Of a stretch of DNA of 19,098 nt, positions 1 to 7,557 are shown in pieces. Made by a program: the position numbers and the translations under genes. The notes beneath the pieces are model-generated. The model was not told where the DNA came from. It searched no databases and saw only the letters and a program-made list of their open reading frames with translations. Source of the stretch: CAZYMF01 sp964648215. GTDB lineage: Bacteria > Desulfobacterota > Binatia > HRBIN30 > JACQVA1. Every line of letters begins with the position of its first letter. The first letter of the stretch is position 1. The DNA lies in assembly GCA_964648215.1 (NCBI GenBank), contig CAZYMF010000084.1:1-19098 (forward strand), read 5' to 3'.

Positions 1-1
1 T

Positions 2-469
2 CTCGGCGTCATCCAGCTCACCTACCGCGACTACGAGCCGCTGATCGAAGCGAGCGCCACCCTGAACCCCTACCCGACCTTCATCGTGGATCCCGGTCTG
101 ACCGGCTGCGAGGCGGGGCGGCCGACGCCGACCGTGACGGCGACGCCGACGAAGACCCCGATACCGTCCGCCACTGTCACGCCGAGCCGCACCGAAACAC
201 CGACGCTGACGCCGACGGCCACCGTGACACCGACGCGTACGCCCACGGCAACGATGACACCGACGCCGCGACCCACCCCGGCCGGACCCGGCGACGCCAA
301 CTGCGACGGGCGCATCGACACGGCGGATCTGCTCGCCTTGTCGCGAGCCATCTTCGATCCGTTGGTTGCGAACGAGTGCCCCGCCGGCGACGCCAACCAG
401 GATGGGAGGATCAACGCCGCCGACTACCCCGATCTGTTGCCCCGCCTGCTCGGAGATCTACCGCCCTGA
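2..469 (+). CDS. Secreted beta-helix/dockerin protein, C-terminal part (5' end outside window)
   Basis: The frame is open from the left edge to a TGA at 467-469 and gives 155 residues. The first ~38 residues (VIQLTYRDYEP...) match the end of the beta-helix region of the next gene (VRLIYRDFQP...). A Thr/Pro-rich linker follows (about nt 119-288), then two EF-hand-like calcium loops, GDANCDGRIDTAD and GDANQDGRINAAD, each with Asp/Asn at loop positions 1, 3, 5 and 12. Two such loops about 35 residues apart are the layout of a type I dockerin. In cellulosomes dockerins bind cohesins, but many free-living bacteria carry them on other exported proteins, and no cohesin is seen here. The product is probably a cell-surface or secreted protein. 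An internal GTG at nt 86 is not a real start because homology with the paralogue extends upstream of it. The family call is firm for the dockerin end; the rest of the protein cannot be seen. Confidence 0.8.
   Translation, partial: LGVIQLTYRDYEPLIEASATLNPYPTFIVDPGLTGCEAGRPTPTVTATPTKTPIPSATVTPSRTETPTLTPTATVTPTRTPTATMTPTPRPTPAGPGDANCDGRIDTADLLALSRAIFDPLVANECPAGDANQDGRINAADYPDLLPRLLGDLPP
208..345 (+). repeat. 138-bp direct repeat, copy 1
   Basis: Identical base for base to 3043-3180 (offset 2835). It covers the end of the Thr/Pro linker and the first dockerin loop of the truncated upstream paralogue. The first mismatches are at 207 (t versus c) and 346 (a versus g). Identity including third codon positions points to recent duplication or gene conversion rather than selection on the protein alone. 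Confidence 0.9.
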
Positions 470-595
470 GAGACGATACACCCGACAGGGGGCAAACACT
501 CACCTGGCATTGAACCGCGGGGACCTCCGGCCACTGGGCGAAGCATCTTGCGGCCTTGCGCCGCCATTCGCACCCCTGGTAGGTGTCCCACTGGC

Positions 596-3304
596 ATGCG
601 CGTACGAGGGGGAACTCTGGCGCTCTTGCTGGCGGTCATGTGGCGCGGCACCGCAGCGGCGGATGTCACCTCGGCCGATCAGGTGTGCAGCCCGGCCGCC
701 GACCCGTGCGTCGTCGAGAGCGCCATCGCGGTGGCGACGGGGAGCGACCTGGATTTCGGGCCTCGCGCCTTGCGCATCGCCAGCGGCGGCAGCCTCGCTG
801 TCGACTCGGGCGACGTCACCATTCACTGCGGCTCCCTTCGGATCGATGCCAACGGCAAGCTCCTCGGTCGTGGCAGCCTGAGCCGGCCGGGTGGCAGCGT
901 CACCGTCGACGTGGGCAGCGCCGTCTCCATCGCCGGCCAGGTCGACGTCTCCGGCACGTCCGCAGGGACGCTGTCCCTCGCGGCCGCGGGACAACTCACG
1001 CTCGACGGCGGCAGCATTCGTGCCGACGGTTTGATCAGGGACAGCGACGGCGGCTCGATCGATCTGTCCGCGGACGAGGTGACGCTGAACGGCATCGTTT
1101 CCGCCACCGGCGGAAACAACGGCAGCGGCGGCATGCTCACCCTTCTGGCGAGTCGGCGCGTCGCCATCACCAGCTCCATCGATGTCTCCGGCGGGCAAGG
1201 CGATGCGGGCGAGATCGAGGTGACGAGTGGGGGCGGCATCGAGGTGGCGGCGACAGCGACCCTGCGCGGCAACGGCAGCTATGGCGGCTTCGGCCAGACC
1301 CTGACGATGTCGGCGGGGGATCCGGGCTTCGGCAACGGCACCGGATCGCTGCTGCTCGCCGGCTCCGTCCTCGCCTCGGGCGGCGACACCCCCGACGGCG
1401 GCGGCGACGGCGGCGAGATCGACCTCTCCGCCGCCGACGATTGTCAGATCGGCGCGAACATCACCGCCGAGAGTGGCTCGCCCTACGCCGTCGGCGGCGA
1501 GATCTCGATCACCTGCGGCAGCGGCGCCAGCGCTCAGACCACCGTCAGCGGCCAGATCGACGCCTCCGGCGCGGGCACGGAGTGCGGCGGCGGCGGCATC
1601 AGCATCGAGACGCCCGGCAGCCTGACGGTGTCGGGAACGATCTCGGCGACCGGAGCCAGCAGTGACGGCGGGGAGGTCGGTCTCAGCGGCAACGGCCCCG
1701 TGAACGTCTCCGGATCCGTCATACTCGACGCCTCCGCCTACGGCGAGGCCGGAAGCCTCTCCCTGTACTCGTTCGACGCTTCGGTCGCGATCGGCGGGAC
1801 GATCTCGGCGCACGCCGGCTTCAGCCCGGCCGAGGGCGGCGGAGGCGGCGGGTATCTCGACATCGAGGCGGGCAGCGACTGCCAGATCGACGGCACCATC
1901 AACGCCAAGAGCGGCTGGCCGGATGGGCAGGGCGGCGCGCTGACCATCGAGTGCGGCCAGGACGACCAGGGCAGTCAGATCGAGATTGGCGGCACGATCA
2001 ACGTCAGCGGCGCCGGTGATCGGTCGGGAAACGGCTACGTCTCGATCAACAGCGGCGGGGCGGTGTCCGTCTCCGGCAAGATACTGGCCACGAGCGTCGG
2101 CACCGATGCCGGGAACATCACCATCCGCAGCAACGGCGACGTCAGCCTGCCGGCCTCGGCACTCGTGAGCGCCGACGGGACCTACGTCGGCGCCGGCGGC
2201 AGCATCCTCATCGACGCCGGCGGCCAGCTCGACAGTGCCGCCACCCTGTCGGCCAAGGGCGGAGGGGGAGTCGCCCAGGCGGCGCCCGGCGGCGCCATCG
2301 AGCTCAGGGGCGAAGCCTGCTCGATCGGCGGCACGGTGGCCCTCAACGGCGGGCGACCGAACGCCAACGGCGGCCGACTCGATGCCCGCTGCGTGGCGAT
2401 GAGCTGGGGTGCGGCCGCCGACGTCAGCGGGCCGGGGGGGAGCTCCCGTGGGGGAAGCATCGATCTCTCTTCCCAGAACGGCGACCTGACGGTGACGCAA
2501 GACCTCGACGCTTCGGGGGGCTCCAAAGGCGGCGGAACGGTCTCCGCCGCCGCGGCCCACGACCTCGGCGTCGCCGCCGACATCAGCGTCAAGAGCATCG
2601 GCGGCCCCGCCGGCACCGTGAACCTGAGCTCCGCCGACGGAAAGGCGATGCTGACGGCAGGCGGCTCCATCGATGCCAGCCCGAACACCAACCAGAAGCC
2701 CGGCGGCCACATCATCATCCGCGGCTGTCTCGTGGACATACAGGCCGCCGGACGAGCCTGGGCGCGCGGCGTCGCTGGGCGAATCGATCTCACCGGCATC
2801 AACCGCACCAGCGTCGCCGGCGAGGTGGACACCGATCCCAGCACCGGCACCGTCCGGCTCATCTATCGCGACTTCCAACCCACCGTCACCGGCGCCATCG
2901 TTCCCGTGCCGCAGACGGTCGTCGATCCGACTCTTCCCGGCTGCGCGGCGGGGCAACCAACGCCGACCGCGACGGCAAGCGCGGCACCGACCCCGATACC
3001 ATCCGCTACTCTCACGCCCAGCCGCAGCGCGACACCGCCGCCGACGCCGACGGCCACCGTGACACCGACGCGTACGCCCACGGCAACGATGACACCGACG
3101 CCGCGACCCACCCCGGCCGGACCCGGCGACGCCAACTGCGACGGGCGCATCGACACGGCGGATCTGCTCGCCTTGTCGCGGGCCATCTTCGACCGCGTGC
3201 TCGAGAACGAGTGCCCCGTGGGCGACGCCAACCAGGACGGAAAGATCGACGCCGCCGACTACCCGAATCTCGTGCGCCGCCTGCTCGGCGACCTACCGTT
3301 CTGA
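596..3304 (+). CDS. Secreted parallel beta-helix protein with Thr/Pro linker and C-terminal dockerin
   Basis: 902 residues. The ATG at 596 was chosen because it opens directly on a signal peptide (MRVRGGTLALLLAVMWRGTAAA, cleavage near residue 22) and AGGTG lies 10 bases upstream; the longer frame from 548 would bury the signal. Residues ~23-780 are Gly/Ser/Asp-rich with recurring motifs such as ISATG, INVSGAG and GGxIxL, typical of right-handed beta-helix or filamentous-haemagglutinin-like repeats. Three modules spaced exactly 146 codons apart (first Cys codons at 1442, 1880, 2318) each hold a Cys pair with CX23C spacing, about one helix turn apart, so a disulfide between stacked turns is plausible. 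A Thr/Pro linker (~residues 784-842) leads to a two-loop dockerin-like end (GDANCDGRIDTAD, GDANQDGKIDAAD). The likely role is a surface or extracellular adhesin or matrix protein; the ligand is unknown and no catalytic domain is recognised. It is a tandem paralogue of the upstream gene, 126 bp away. Confidence 0.82.
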   Translation: MRVRGGTLALLLAVMWRGTAAADVTSADQVCSPAADPCVVESAIAVATGSDLDFGPRALRIASGGSLAVDSGDVTIHCGSLRIDANGKLLGRGSLSRPGGSVTVDVGSAVSIAGQVDVSGTSAGTLSLAAAGQLTLDGGSIRADGLIRDSDGGSIDLSADEVTLNGIVSATGGNNGSGGMLTLLASRRVAITSSIDVSGGQGDAGEIEVTSGGGIEVAATATLRGNGSYGGFGQTLTMSAGDPGFGNGTGSLLLAGSVLASGGDTPDGGGDGGEIDLSAADDCQIGANITAESGSPYAVGGEISITCGSGASAQTTVSGQIDASGAGTECGGGGISIETPGSLTVSGTISATGASSDGGEVGLSGNGPVNVSGSVILDASAYGEAGSLSLYSFDASVAIGGTISAHAGFSPAEGGGGGGYLDIEAGSDCQIDGTINAKSGWPDGQGGALTIECGQDDQGSQIEIGGTINVSGAGDRSGNGYVSINSGGAVSVSGKILATSVGTDAGNITIRSNGDVSLPASALVSADGTYVGAGGSILIDAGGQLDSAATLSAKGGGGVAQAAPGGAIELRGEACSIGGTVALNGGRPNANGGRLDARCVAMSWGAAADVSGPGGSSRGGSIDLSSQNGDLTVTQDLDASGGSKGGGTVSAAAAHDLGVAADISVKSIGGPAGTVNLSSADGKAMLTAGGSIDASPNTNQKPGGHIIIRGCLVDIQAAGRAWARGVAGRIDLTGINRTSVAGEVDTDPSTGTVRLIYRDFQPTVTGAIVPVPQTVVDPTLPGCAAGQPTPTATASAAPTPIPSATLTPSRSATPPPTPTATVTPTRTPTATMTPTPRPTPAGPGDANCDGRIDTADLLALSRAIFDRVLENECPVGDANQDGKIDAADYPNLVRRLLGDLPF
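1370..2683 (+). repeat. Three tandem 438-bp (146-codon) beta-helix modules
   Basis: The anchor is the first Cys of each module: codons at 1442 (DDCQIGANI), 1880 (SDCQIDGTI) and 2318 (EACSIGGTV), exactly 438 bp apart each time. The second Cys follows 24 residues later in all three (ITCG, IECG, DARC). Modules 1 and 2 are clearly alike along their length; the third is more diverged. The unit boundaries given are arbitrary in phase. A fourth single Cys (RGCLVD, codon 2726) comes 136 codons after the third, where the pattern decays. Confidence 0.7.
3043..3180 (+). repeat. 138-bp direct repeat, copy 2
   Basis: Perfect match to 208-345. It encodes the last part of the Thr/Pro linker and the first dockerin loop of the complete paralogue. 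Similarity continues at lower identity on both sides. Confidence 0.9.
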
Positions 3305-3317
3305 CGACGCGGGCCGC

Positions 3318-4580
3318 TCAGTGCCCGGCCTCGATCAGGTGGGCGACGGAGAAGACGTCCTCGGTGTTCCCCGGCGCGTACGTCGACGTGGCCGTCTCTC
3401 CCTGGTTGAAGAACCAGGTCTCCTGGTTGGCGGTCGTCGGACCGGGGATCATGATCACGGTGGCGTGATCCAACTGCGTGTCCACCATCGTCGCCGAGGT
3501 GAAGCCCATCTCGTCCTGGTAGACGATCTTGGATGCCGGGTGGGACCGCTTGCGGTAGGAGAAGAACTCCATCCACACCTTCCACAGCTCGCCCCGCTTG
3601 TCGTACATGTCGGAGTACAGAACCACCCAGGCCTCGGAGTCGAGGTAAAGGATGCGCTTGCTGTAGGCGTACTGCGGCATCTTGGAGATGCCTTCGATCA
3701 CGTAGACGGGACGCTTCTCCCAGTTGTCGCAGTAGGTGAAGTCGGCGCCGCCCGGACAGCGCTGCACCGGATAGTGCTCGCGGTGCACGACTCCCAACAT
3801 CTCCTTGACGCCGAGCAGCCGCCACTCGCTCCAGGCGATGTGGCCGCTGAAGCCCCAGTACGAGTCCTGGTCGGTATCCTGCCCGAACAGCGAATCGCTG
3901 CGCTGCGAGGTCGACATGCGTCGGATCCGCCGTATCGCGGGCACGTAGAGCCAGGTGTCGTCCTGCCGCGCCGCGCTCAGGTAGCGGAAGGACAGCTGCC
4001 CCACCCCCTTCATGTCGAACGGCGCCACCACCGGAGCGAGGATCTCCTTGTAACGGATCCCGTCGGGATTGGGCATCTCCGGTTTCGGGTCCACGAACAG
4101 ACGGCCGTTGTAGTAGAGACGGCGGAAGTCGCCGAGAATGAACTGGCGATCCGGCACCATCGGCGCCGTGTAGGTGAGCGGACCGCTCGGCACCTGGAAG
4201 TCGCGCATCAGAACGTCATCGGTGATGATCGGCTTGTACTGGTAGTTCCACATGATCTTGGTAGCCGCCTCCGGGTCGTTGACGTCGATGTGGGGGAAGG
4301 GCATCCCGGCAACGTAGTTCTCCAGGATGGTCTTGTCGGCAGAGAGGGTCACCTGACCGGAGTGGGCTTCGGTGGCCTCCTTGTAGGCGCGGGGCCACTC
4401 GACCTTCTTGGTCGGCACCACGGTAATGGTCATGCCGTGCTCGACGCACCAGGCCACGCCAGGGCTGACCAGATCGCGAGCCTTGTCGAGGTTGCCCTTG
4501 TTGATCACGTCTCCGGGCTGAACGTCGGCCAGGGCAACGGCGGCCCCGAACAGAATCGCTGCGAATCCTTGCCATTTCAT
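3318..4580 (-). CDS. DUF1329 family periplasmic (LolA-like) protein
   Basis: 420 residues. The ATG at 4580 has a good ribosome site (AAGGAG about 8 bases upstream) and opens a signal peptide (MKWQGFAAILFGAAVALA, then DVQPGD). The body matches the DUF1329 pattern: an N-terminal LVSPGVAWCVEHGMTI segment, HIDVNDPEAATKIMWNY, a central FDMKGVGQLSFRYL stretch, WLYVPAIRRIRRMS followed by SLFGQDTDQDSYWGFSG, and a C-terminal YVIEG...YAYSKRILYLDSEAW region. DUF1329 proteins are periplasmic, resemble the LolA/LolB fold and are nearly always encoded beside DUF1302 barrels; a role in moving hydrophobic molecules across the envelope is proposed. It is the second gene of the minus-strand operon, 28 bases after the DUF1302 gene. 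It converges on the dockerin gene with only 13 bases between stop codons. The family is confident; the substrate is unknown. Confidence 0.85.
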   Translation of the reverse strand: MKWQGFAAILFGAAVALADVQPGDVINKGNLDKARDLVSPGVAWCVEHGMTITVVPTKKVEWPRAYKEATEAHSGQVTLSADKTILENYVAGMPFPHIDVNDPEAATKIMWNYQYKPIITDDVLMRDFQVPSGPLTYTAPMVPDRQFILGDFRRLYYNGRLFVDPKPEMPNPDGIRYKEILAPVVAPFDMKGVGQLSFRYLSAARQDDTWLYVPAIRRIRRMSTSQRSDSLFGQDTDQDSYWGFSGHIAWSEWRLLGVKEMLGVVHREHYPVQRCPGGADFTYCDNWEKRPVYVIEGISKMPQYAYSKRILYLDSEAWVVLYSDMYDKRGELWKVWMEFFSYRKRSHPASKIVYQDEMGFTSATMVDTQLDHATVIMIPGPTTANQETWFFNQGETATSTYAPGNTEDVFSVAHLIEAGH

Positions 4581-4608
4581 GGGCCCACTCCTTCGACCGA
4601 TCGAGCCG

Positions 4609-6429
4609 CTAGAACTGAAACGTGAGGCGGATGCCGGTCTCCGAGCGGCCGCGGTTGATGCCGGCAACGCCCCAGCTCTCGTACACGGGACGGCTGGTGG
4701 TGTTGATGAAGTAGCGCTGCGAGAGATTGAGGATCAGGTTGTTGGTGAGATAATAGTCGAGCATCCAGATGACCTCCTGGTTGTAGCTGTTCACCGGATC
4801 GAGGATGTACACGACGAACGGCACCAGCTTGCCGCCCTGATAGAAGGTGGTCGCGGCCAGCGTCATCAGCAGCTCCCAGTCGCGCACCCTGTCGAAGGCC
4901 GGGTTGGTGAACGGAGGAACCCCGCTGCCCGACGACGTGAACTGGCCGTGCAGACCCTGCGCGTAACCGCTGCGGCAGGGCGGACTTTCGCCGGGGTTGC
5001 GGCACACGACCGCGGGGTTATCGGCGAGGTAGTGCCAGAAGAACTGGCCAAGGACGAGGAAGGTCGACTTGCGGTTCAGGGCGCGGATCCAGGTCGGCCG
5101 GTCGAAGGCGATCATGCCCTTCCACATGTCGTGCTTGCTGACCCCGAAGGCGTCTCCCTGCAGCAAGGAGCACTCGAATCCATGAGCACCAACGGCGTTG
5201 CACGGCATGGGCTTGCTGAAGTCGTTGAACGGGACGCCGAACTCGTAGATGCTCTCGGCACGAAATACGGTCTGGGTATACTCCTCCTCGGCGTAGTTCA
5301 GGGAAAACCCGACGGCGTGGACGTAGGGAGCAATCGCCTCGATCGGTAGCTCGCCGCGGTTGAAGGCGGCGTCGATCTCGGCCGGGTCGGTGATCGCGGC
5401 GAAGGCCGCCGCGTTGGTGCCATCGTCGCCCGCCCAACGCTGATAGAAGTAGTTGAGCGTGAACTGGACCCCCTGGGGCGTGACGGCGCTGAAGCGGACC
5501 CCCACCTGGCTGTTGTCACCCGGATCGCGGGCGTAGTCGCCCTGCGCGAACAGCCTGGTACCGTGGTAGAGGTTGCTGATTCCCGTCAGCCCGTACGCCG
5601 AGTTGAGCGGATTGAGAATCGGCGCGCTCCACGGCCGCGGCAGGAACGCGCGCTTGGCGGGGTACCAGTCGCCGGGGTTCCAGTAGGCCTCGACGAAGGC
5701 CTGCGAGAGCGGACCCAGCCGGTTGATGTCCCACAGCCCCTTGATCATCCAGTACGGGATGCGCAGCTCGTCCCACGCGTCCTGCTGCAGGTGCCAGGTC
5801 AGATCGAGGGCGTTGACGCGGTCGAGCAGACGGAAGTTGTCGGTCTCGCCCCACACGATCTGCTGCCGGCCGAGGCGAAAGCTGAGCGGGAGCTGCTTGA
5901 GCTTGAGATCGATGTACGCCTCGCGCAGCCGGTTCTCGAAGCGCAGACCCTCGCGCCCCTTCAGGCTCGCCAGGCGGTTCTCCGAGTAGAACTTCGGGTA
6001 TCCCGGGAAGGGCGGAAAGTTGGCGTAGGTTGGGTTGCTGATCTCATTGCCGTAGATGTCGTCCTGGGCGAAGCCGGGCGTCAGATCGTAGACGCTGTCG
6101 TAAACGCCGCGATAGAGGACGAACATCTTGGCCTGGCGCAGGTAGGGGAAGTCGTAGCGACCGATCAGCTTCCCCTGGTAGAGCATGTCGTAGTCGAGAC
6201 GCAGCTTGAGGGTGTTGCGCTGCTGCACCAGACCGTACTGATCGATCGCGGGATGACGAATGAGATTCTGCGCCGCGAGGTTGCCCGAAATCTCGATCGG
6301 GCCGTAGCGCGGTAGCGCTGCGGCCTGCGGCACGACGAGTAGCCCCGCCAGCAACGCCCCGGCCAGCGCGACGGCGCACCGGGCCCTACCGCGCGGCCTG
6401 CGGCTCCCCCCCAAACTGTATCCCGGCAT
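4609..6429 (-). CDS. DUF1302 family outer-membrane beta-barrel protein
   Basis: 606 residues, ATG at 6429 preceded by GGGGGAGG. The basic N-region and hydrophobic core (to about residue 38, ...LLVVPQAAA) form a long signal peptide. The mature protein begins YGPIEISGNLAAQNLIRH and has alternating barrel-like strands and the motif LSFRLGRQQIVWGETDNFRLLD with VNALDLTWHLQQD, which is characteristic of DUF1302. The last residues LTFQF end in Phe, the usual C-terminal signal for BAM-mediated outer-membrane insertion. DUF1302 barrels pair with DUF1329 proteins and often also with an RND/MMPL-type permease; no permease gene is in this window. It is the first gene of a two-gene operon, 296 bp downstream of the Crp/Fnr gene on the same strand. 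It probably forms the outer-membrane part of a hydrophobic-compound or lipid transport pathway, which is inferred from the family. Confidence 0.85.
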   Translation of the reverse strand: MPGYSLGGSRRPRGRARCAVALAGALLAGLLVVPQAAALPRYGPIEISGNLAAQNLIRHPAIDQYGLVQQRNTLKLRLDYDMLYQGKLIGRYDFPYLRQAKMFVLYRGVYDSVYDLTPGFAQDDIYGNEISNPTYANFPPFPGYPKFYSENRLASLKGREGLRFENRLREAYIDLKLKQLPLSFRLGRQQIVWGETDNFRLLDRVNALDLTWHLQQDAWDELRIPYWMIKGLWDINRLGPLSQAFVEAYWNPGDWYPAKRAFLPRPWSAPILNPLNSAYGLTGISNLYHGTRLFAQGDYARDPGDNSQVGVRFSAVTPQGVQFTLNYFYQRWAGDDGTNAAAFAAITDPAEIDAAFNRGELPIEAIAPYVHAVGFSLNYAEEEYTQTVFRAESIYEFGVPFNDFSKPMPCNAVGAHGFECSLLQGDAFGVSKHDMWKGMIAFDRPTWIRALNRKSTFLVLGQFFWHYLADNPAVVCRNPGESPPCRSGYAQGLHGQFTSSGSGVPPFTNPAFDRVRDWELLMTLAATTFYQGGKLVPFVVYILDPVNSYNQEVIWMLDYYLTNNLILNLSQRYFINTTSRPVYESWGVAGINRGRSETGIRLTFQF

Positions 6430-6665
6430 GATAGCCTCCCCCGGCTGGTATTGCGGATCCCCGGCGGTCGGCGCCCAAGAGGACGAGCAACGCTCTCGGC
6501 CGCGATGAGGGCCGGTCCCCCGTCATCGTGGCCGGGGCGACAGCTACCGGATGCACGCTGCCGGAAATTCTCTCTCCCGGCACCGCTCCGCGGTAGGACT
6601 GCACACCAGAAAGCGTGCCACCCGAGCCGTCCCGCAGGCTTGCCGCGTTCCGGCGCAGCAGGGCG

Positions 6666-6687
6666 TCGCAGCTTCACATCACTGCGA
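6666..6687. promoter_or_regulatory. Inverted repeat TCGCAG-N10-CTGCGA downstream of the Crp/Fnr gene
   Basis: Perfect 6-base arms with a 10-base spacer, starting 38 bases past the regulator's stop and about 240 bases before the DUF1302 start. It could be an operator for the DUF1302-DUF1329 operon or a weak stem. No T-run follows, so it is not a standard terminator. In GC-rich DNA such a short repeat may be chance. The rest of 6430-6725 shows only the GGGGGAGG ribosome site. Confidence 0.3.
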
Positions 6688-6725
6688 AGGTTCTTCCGAG
6701 TGCTTGGAAAGCGCAGTGCACGCGG

Positions 6726-7391
6726 CTACGGCTCGCCGCTGGCGATACGGCGCAGCGACGCGGGATCGAGCAGGCCGACCTCGTGCCGCGCCGAGCCGAC
6801 GATGCCCGCCTGCTGCCACTTGCTGGTGATGCGAATCGTCGTCTCGACCGTCGTGCCGATCATGTCGGCGAGCTCGTGGCGGGTCACATCCAGCACCGTG
6901 ACCCCGTCCTTCTCGCGGCCCATCTTCTCGGCCAGAGTGAGCAGCATGCGCGCCAGCCGCTGCTCCACGCGCTCGAGCGCCAGGGAACGCAGCCGCTCGT
7001 GGGCCTCGCGCAGGCGGACTCCGACCTGATCGAGAATCGCCGAGCGCAGGCTCGGGTACTTTTGACACAGGTCGCGCGCCAGCGAGGCCGGAAGCCGCCA
7101 CACCACCGAGTCGACCGCGGCCACCGCCGAGGCGGGGTAGACCCGCTTCTCCACCGCTACGACGGCGCCGAAGAGCTCGCCCGGCGGGATCACCTGGAGA
7201 ACGATCTCGCGGCCCTCGGGGTTCGACTTGATGATGTGGACCAACCCTTCTTTGACCGCCCAGAAGCTCTCCGCCGGCTGCCCCTCCGTGAAGATCCGCC
7301 GGCCCGCGGCCACCCGCTGCTCGCGCGTCGCCGCCGCCACTTCGGCTCGCTCCGCGGCCGGAAGAATGCGGAATCCCTTCAAATCCTGCAC
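6726..7391 (-). CDS. Crp/Fnr family transcriptional regulator
   Basis: 221 residues from GTG 7391; a longer TTG start at 7424 (232 residues) lies inside the palindrome at 7415-7430 and is less likely. The N-terminal cyclic-nucleotide-binding-like barrel is recognisable (RRIFTEGQPAESFWAVKEG, IVLQVIPPGELFGAV). A dimerisation helix follows, then a winged helix ending VTRHELADMIGTTVETTIR. The recognition helix reads V-E-T-T-I-R, keeping Glu183 and Arg187 where FNR has E209 and R213 (FNR: VETISR). CRP would have RE---R. The N-terminus lacks the FNR cysteine cluster, and the only Cys is in DLCQKYP, so an Fe-S oxygen sensor is unlikely. A haem/NO-type (DNR-like) or ligand-free member is more plausible. 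It is divergent from the hemerythrin gene and upstream of the DUF1302 operon; both are candidate targets, and autoregulation is likely. Confidence 0.85.
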   Translation of the reverse strand: MQDLKGFRILPAAERAEVAAATREQRVAAGRRIFTEGQPAESFWAVKEGLVHIIKSNPEGREIVLQVIPPGELFGAVVAVEKRVYPASAVAAVDSVVWRLPASLARDLCQKYPSLRSAILDQVGVRLREAHERLRSLALERVEQRLARMLLTLAEKMGREKDGVTVLDVTRHELADMIGTTVETTIRITSKWQQAGIVGSARHEVGLLDPASLRRIASGEP

Positions 7392-7414
7392 GCGCGCCCC
7401 CGCCCACCGGTAAG

Positions 7415-7430
7415 TATGATGCAAATCATA
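7415..7430. promoter_or_regulatory. FNR/DNR-type palindromic operator
   Basis: TATGAT-GCAA-ATCATA is a perfect inverted repeat containing TGAT-N4-ATCA, the core of the FNR/ANR/DNR box (TTGAT-N4-ATCAA). It lies between the divergent Crp/Fnr and hemerythrin genes. On the minus strand the arm TATGAT is also a 5/6 match to a -10 box, so binding could block the regulator's own promoter. Confidence 0.6.
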
Positions 7431-7451
7431 ACGATCCGAAAAGCCATCCCC

Positions 7452-7457
7452 TAACCT
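7452..7457 (+). promoter_or_regulatory. Possible -10 element of the hemerythrin gene
   Basis: TAACCT keeps the three most conserved -10 bases (TA at positions 1-2 and T at position 6). If transcription starts near 7464, the palindrome centre (7422.5) falls at -41.5, the class II activator position for FNR/CRP proteins. The leader to the ATG would be about 94 bases. This is inference from spacing only. Confidence 0.3.
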
Positions 7458-7557
7458 TGCCCGTGTGCCGCGAACGGCGCTTGGAAATGGCCGAGAGGAA
7501 GCACCTCCGCTTCCACCTCGTGCCCGAAGACGACCACGAACAGGAAAGGGCTATCAA

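Noticed and set aside
120..290. Short tandem ccgacg/acgccg units as a possible satellite or CRISPR-like array
   Set aside because: The periodicity is explained by Thr-Pro codons of the protein linker; there are no uniform repeats and spacers.
500..2956. 818-codon open frame antisense to the beta-helix gene
   Set aside because: It mirrors the GC-rich, repetitive codons of the plus-strand gene; it has no signal peptide, domain or ribosome site, whereas the plus strand has a signal peptide, repeats and a dockerin.
3321..4625. 434-codon plus-strand frame over the DUF1329 gene
   Set aside because: Composition shadow; the minus strand has a clear family match, signal peptide and ribosome site.
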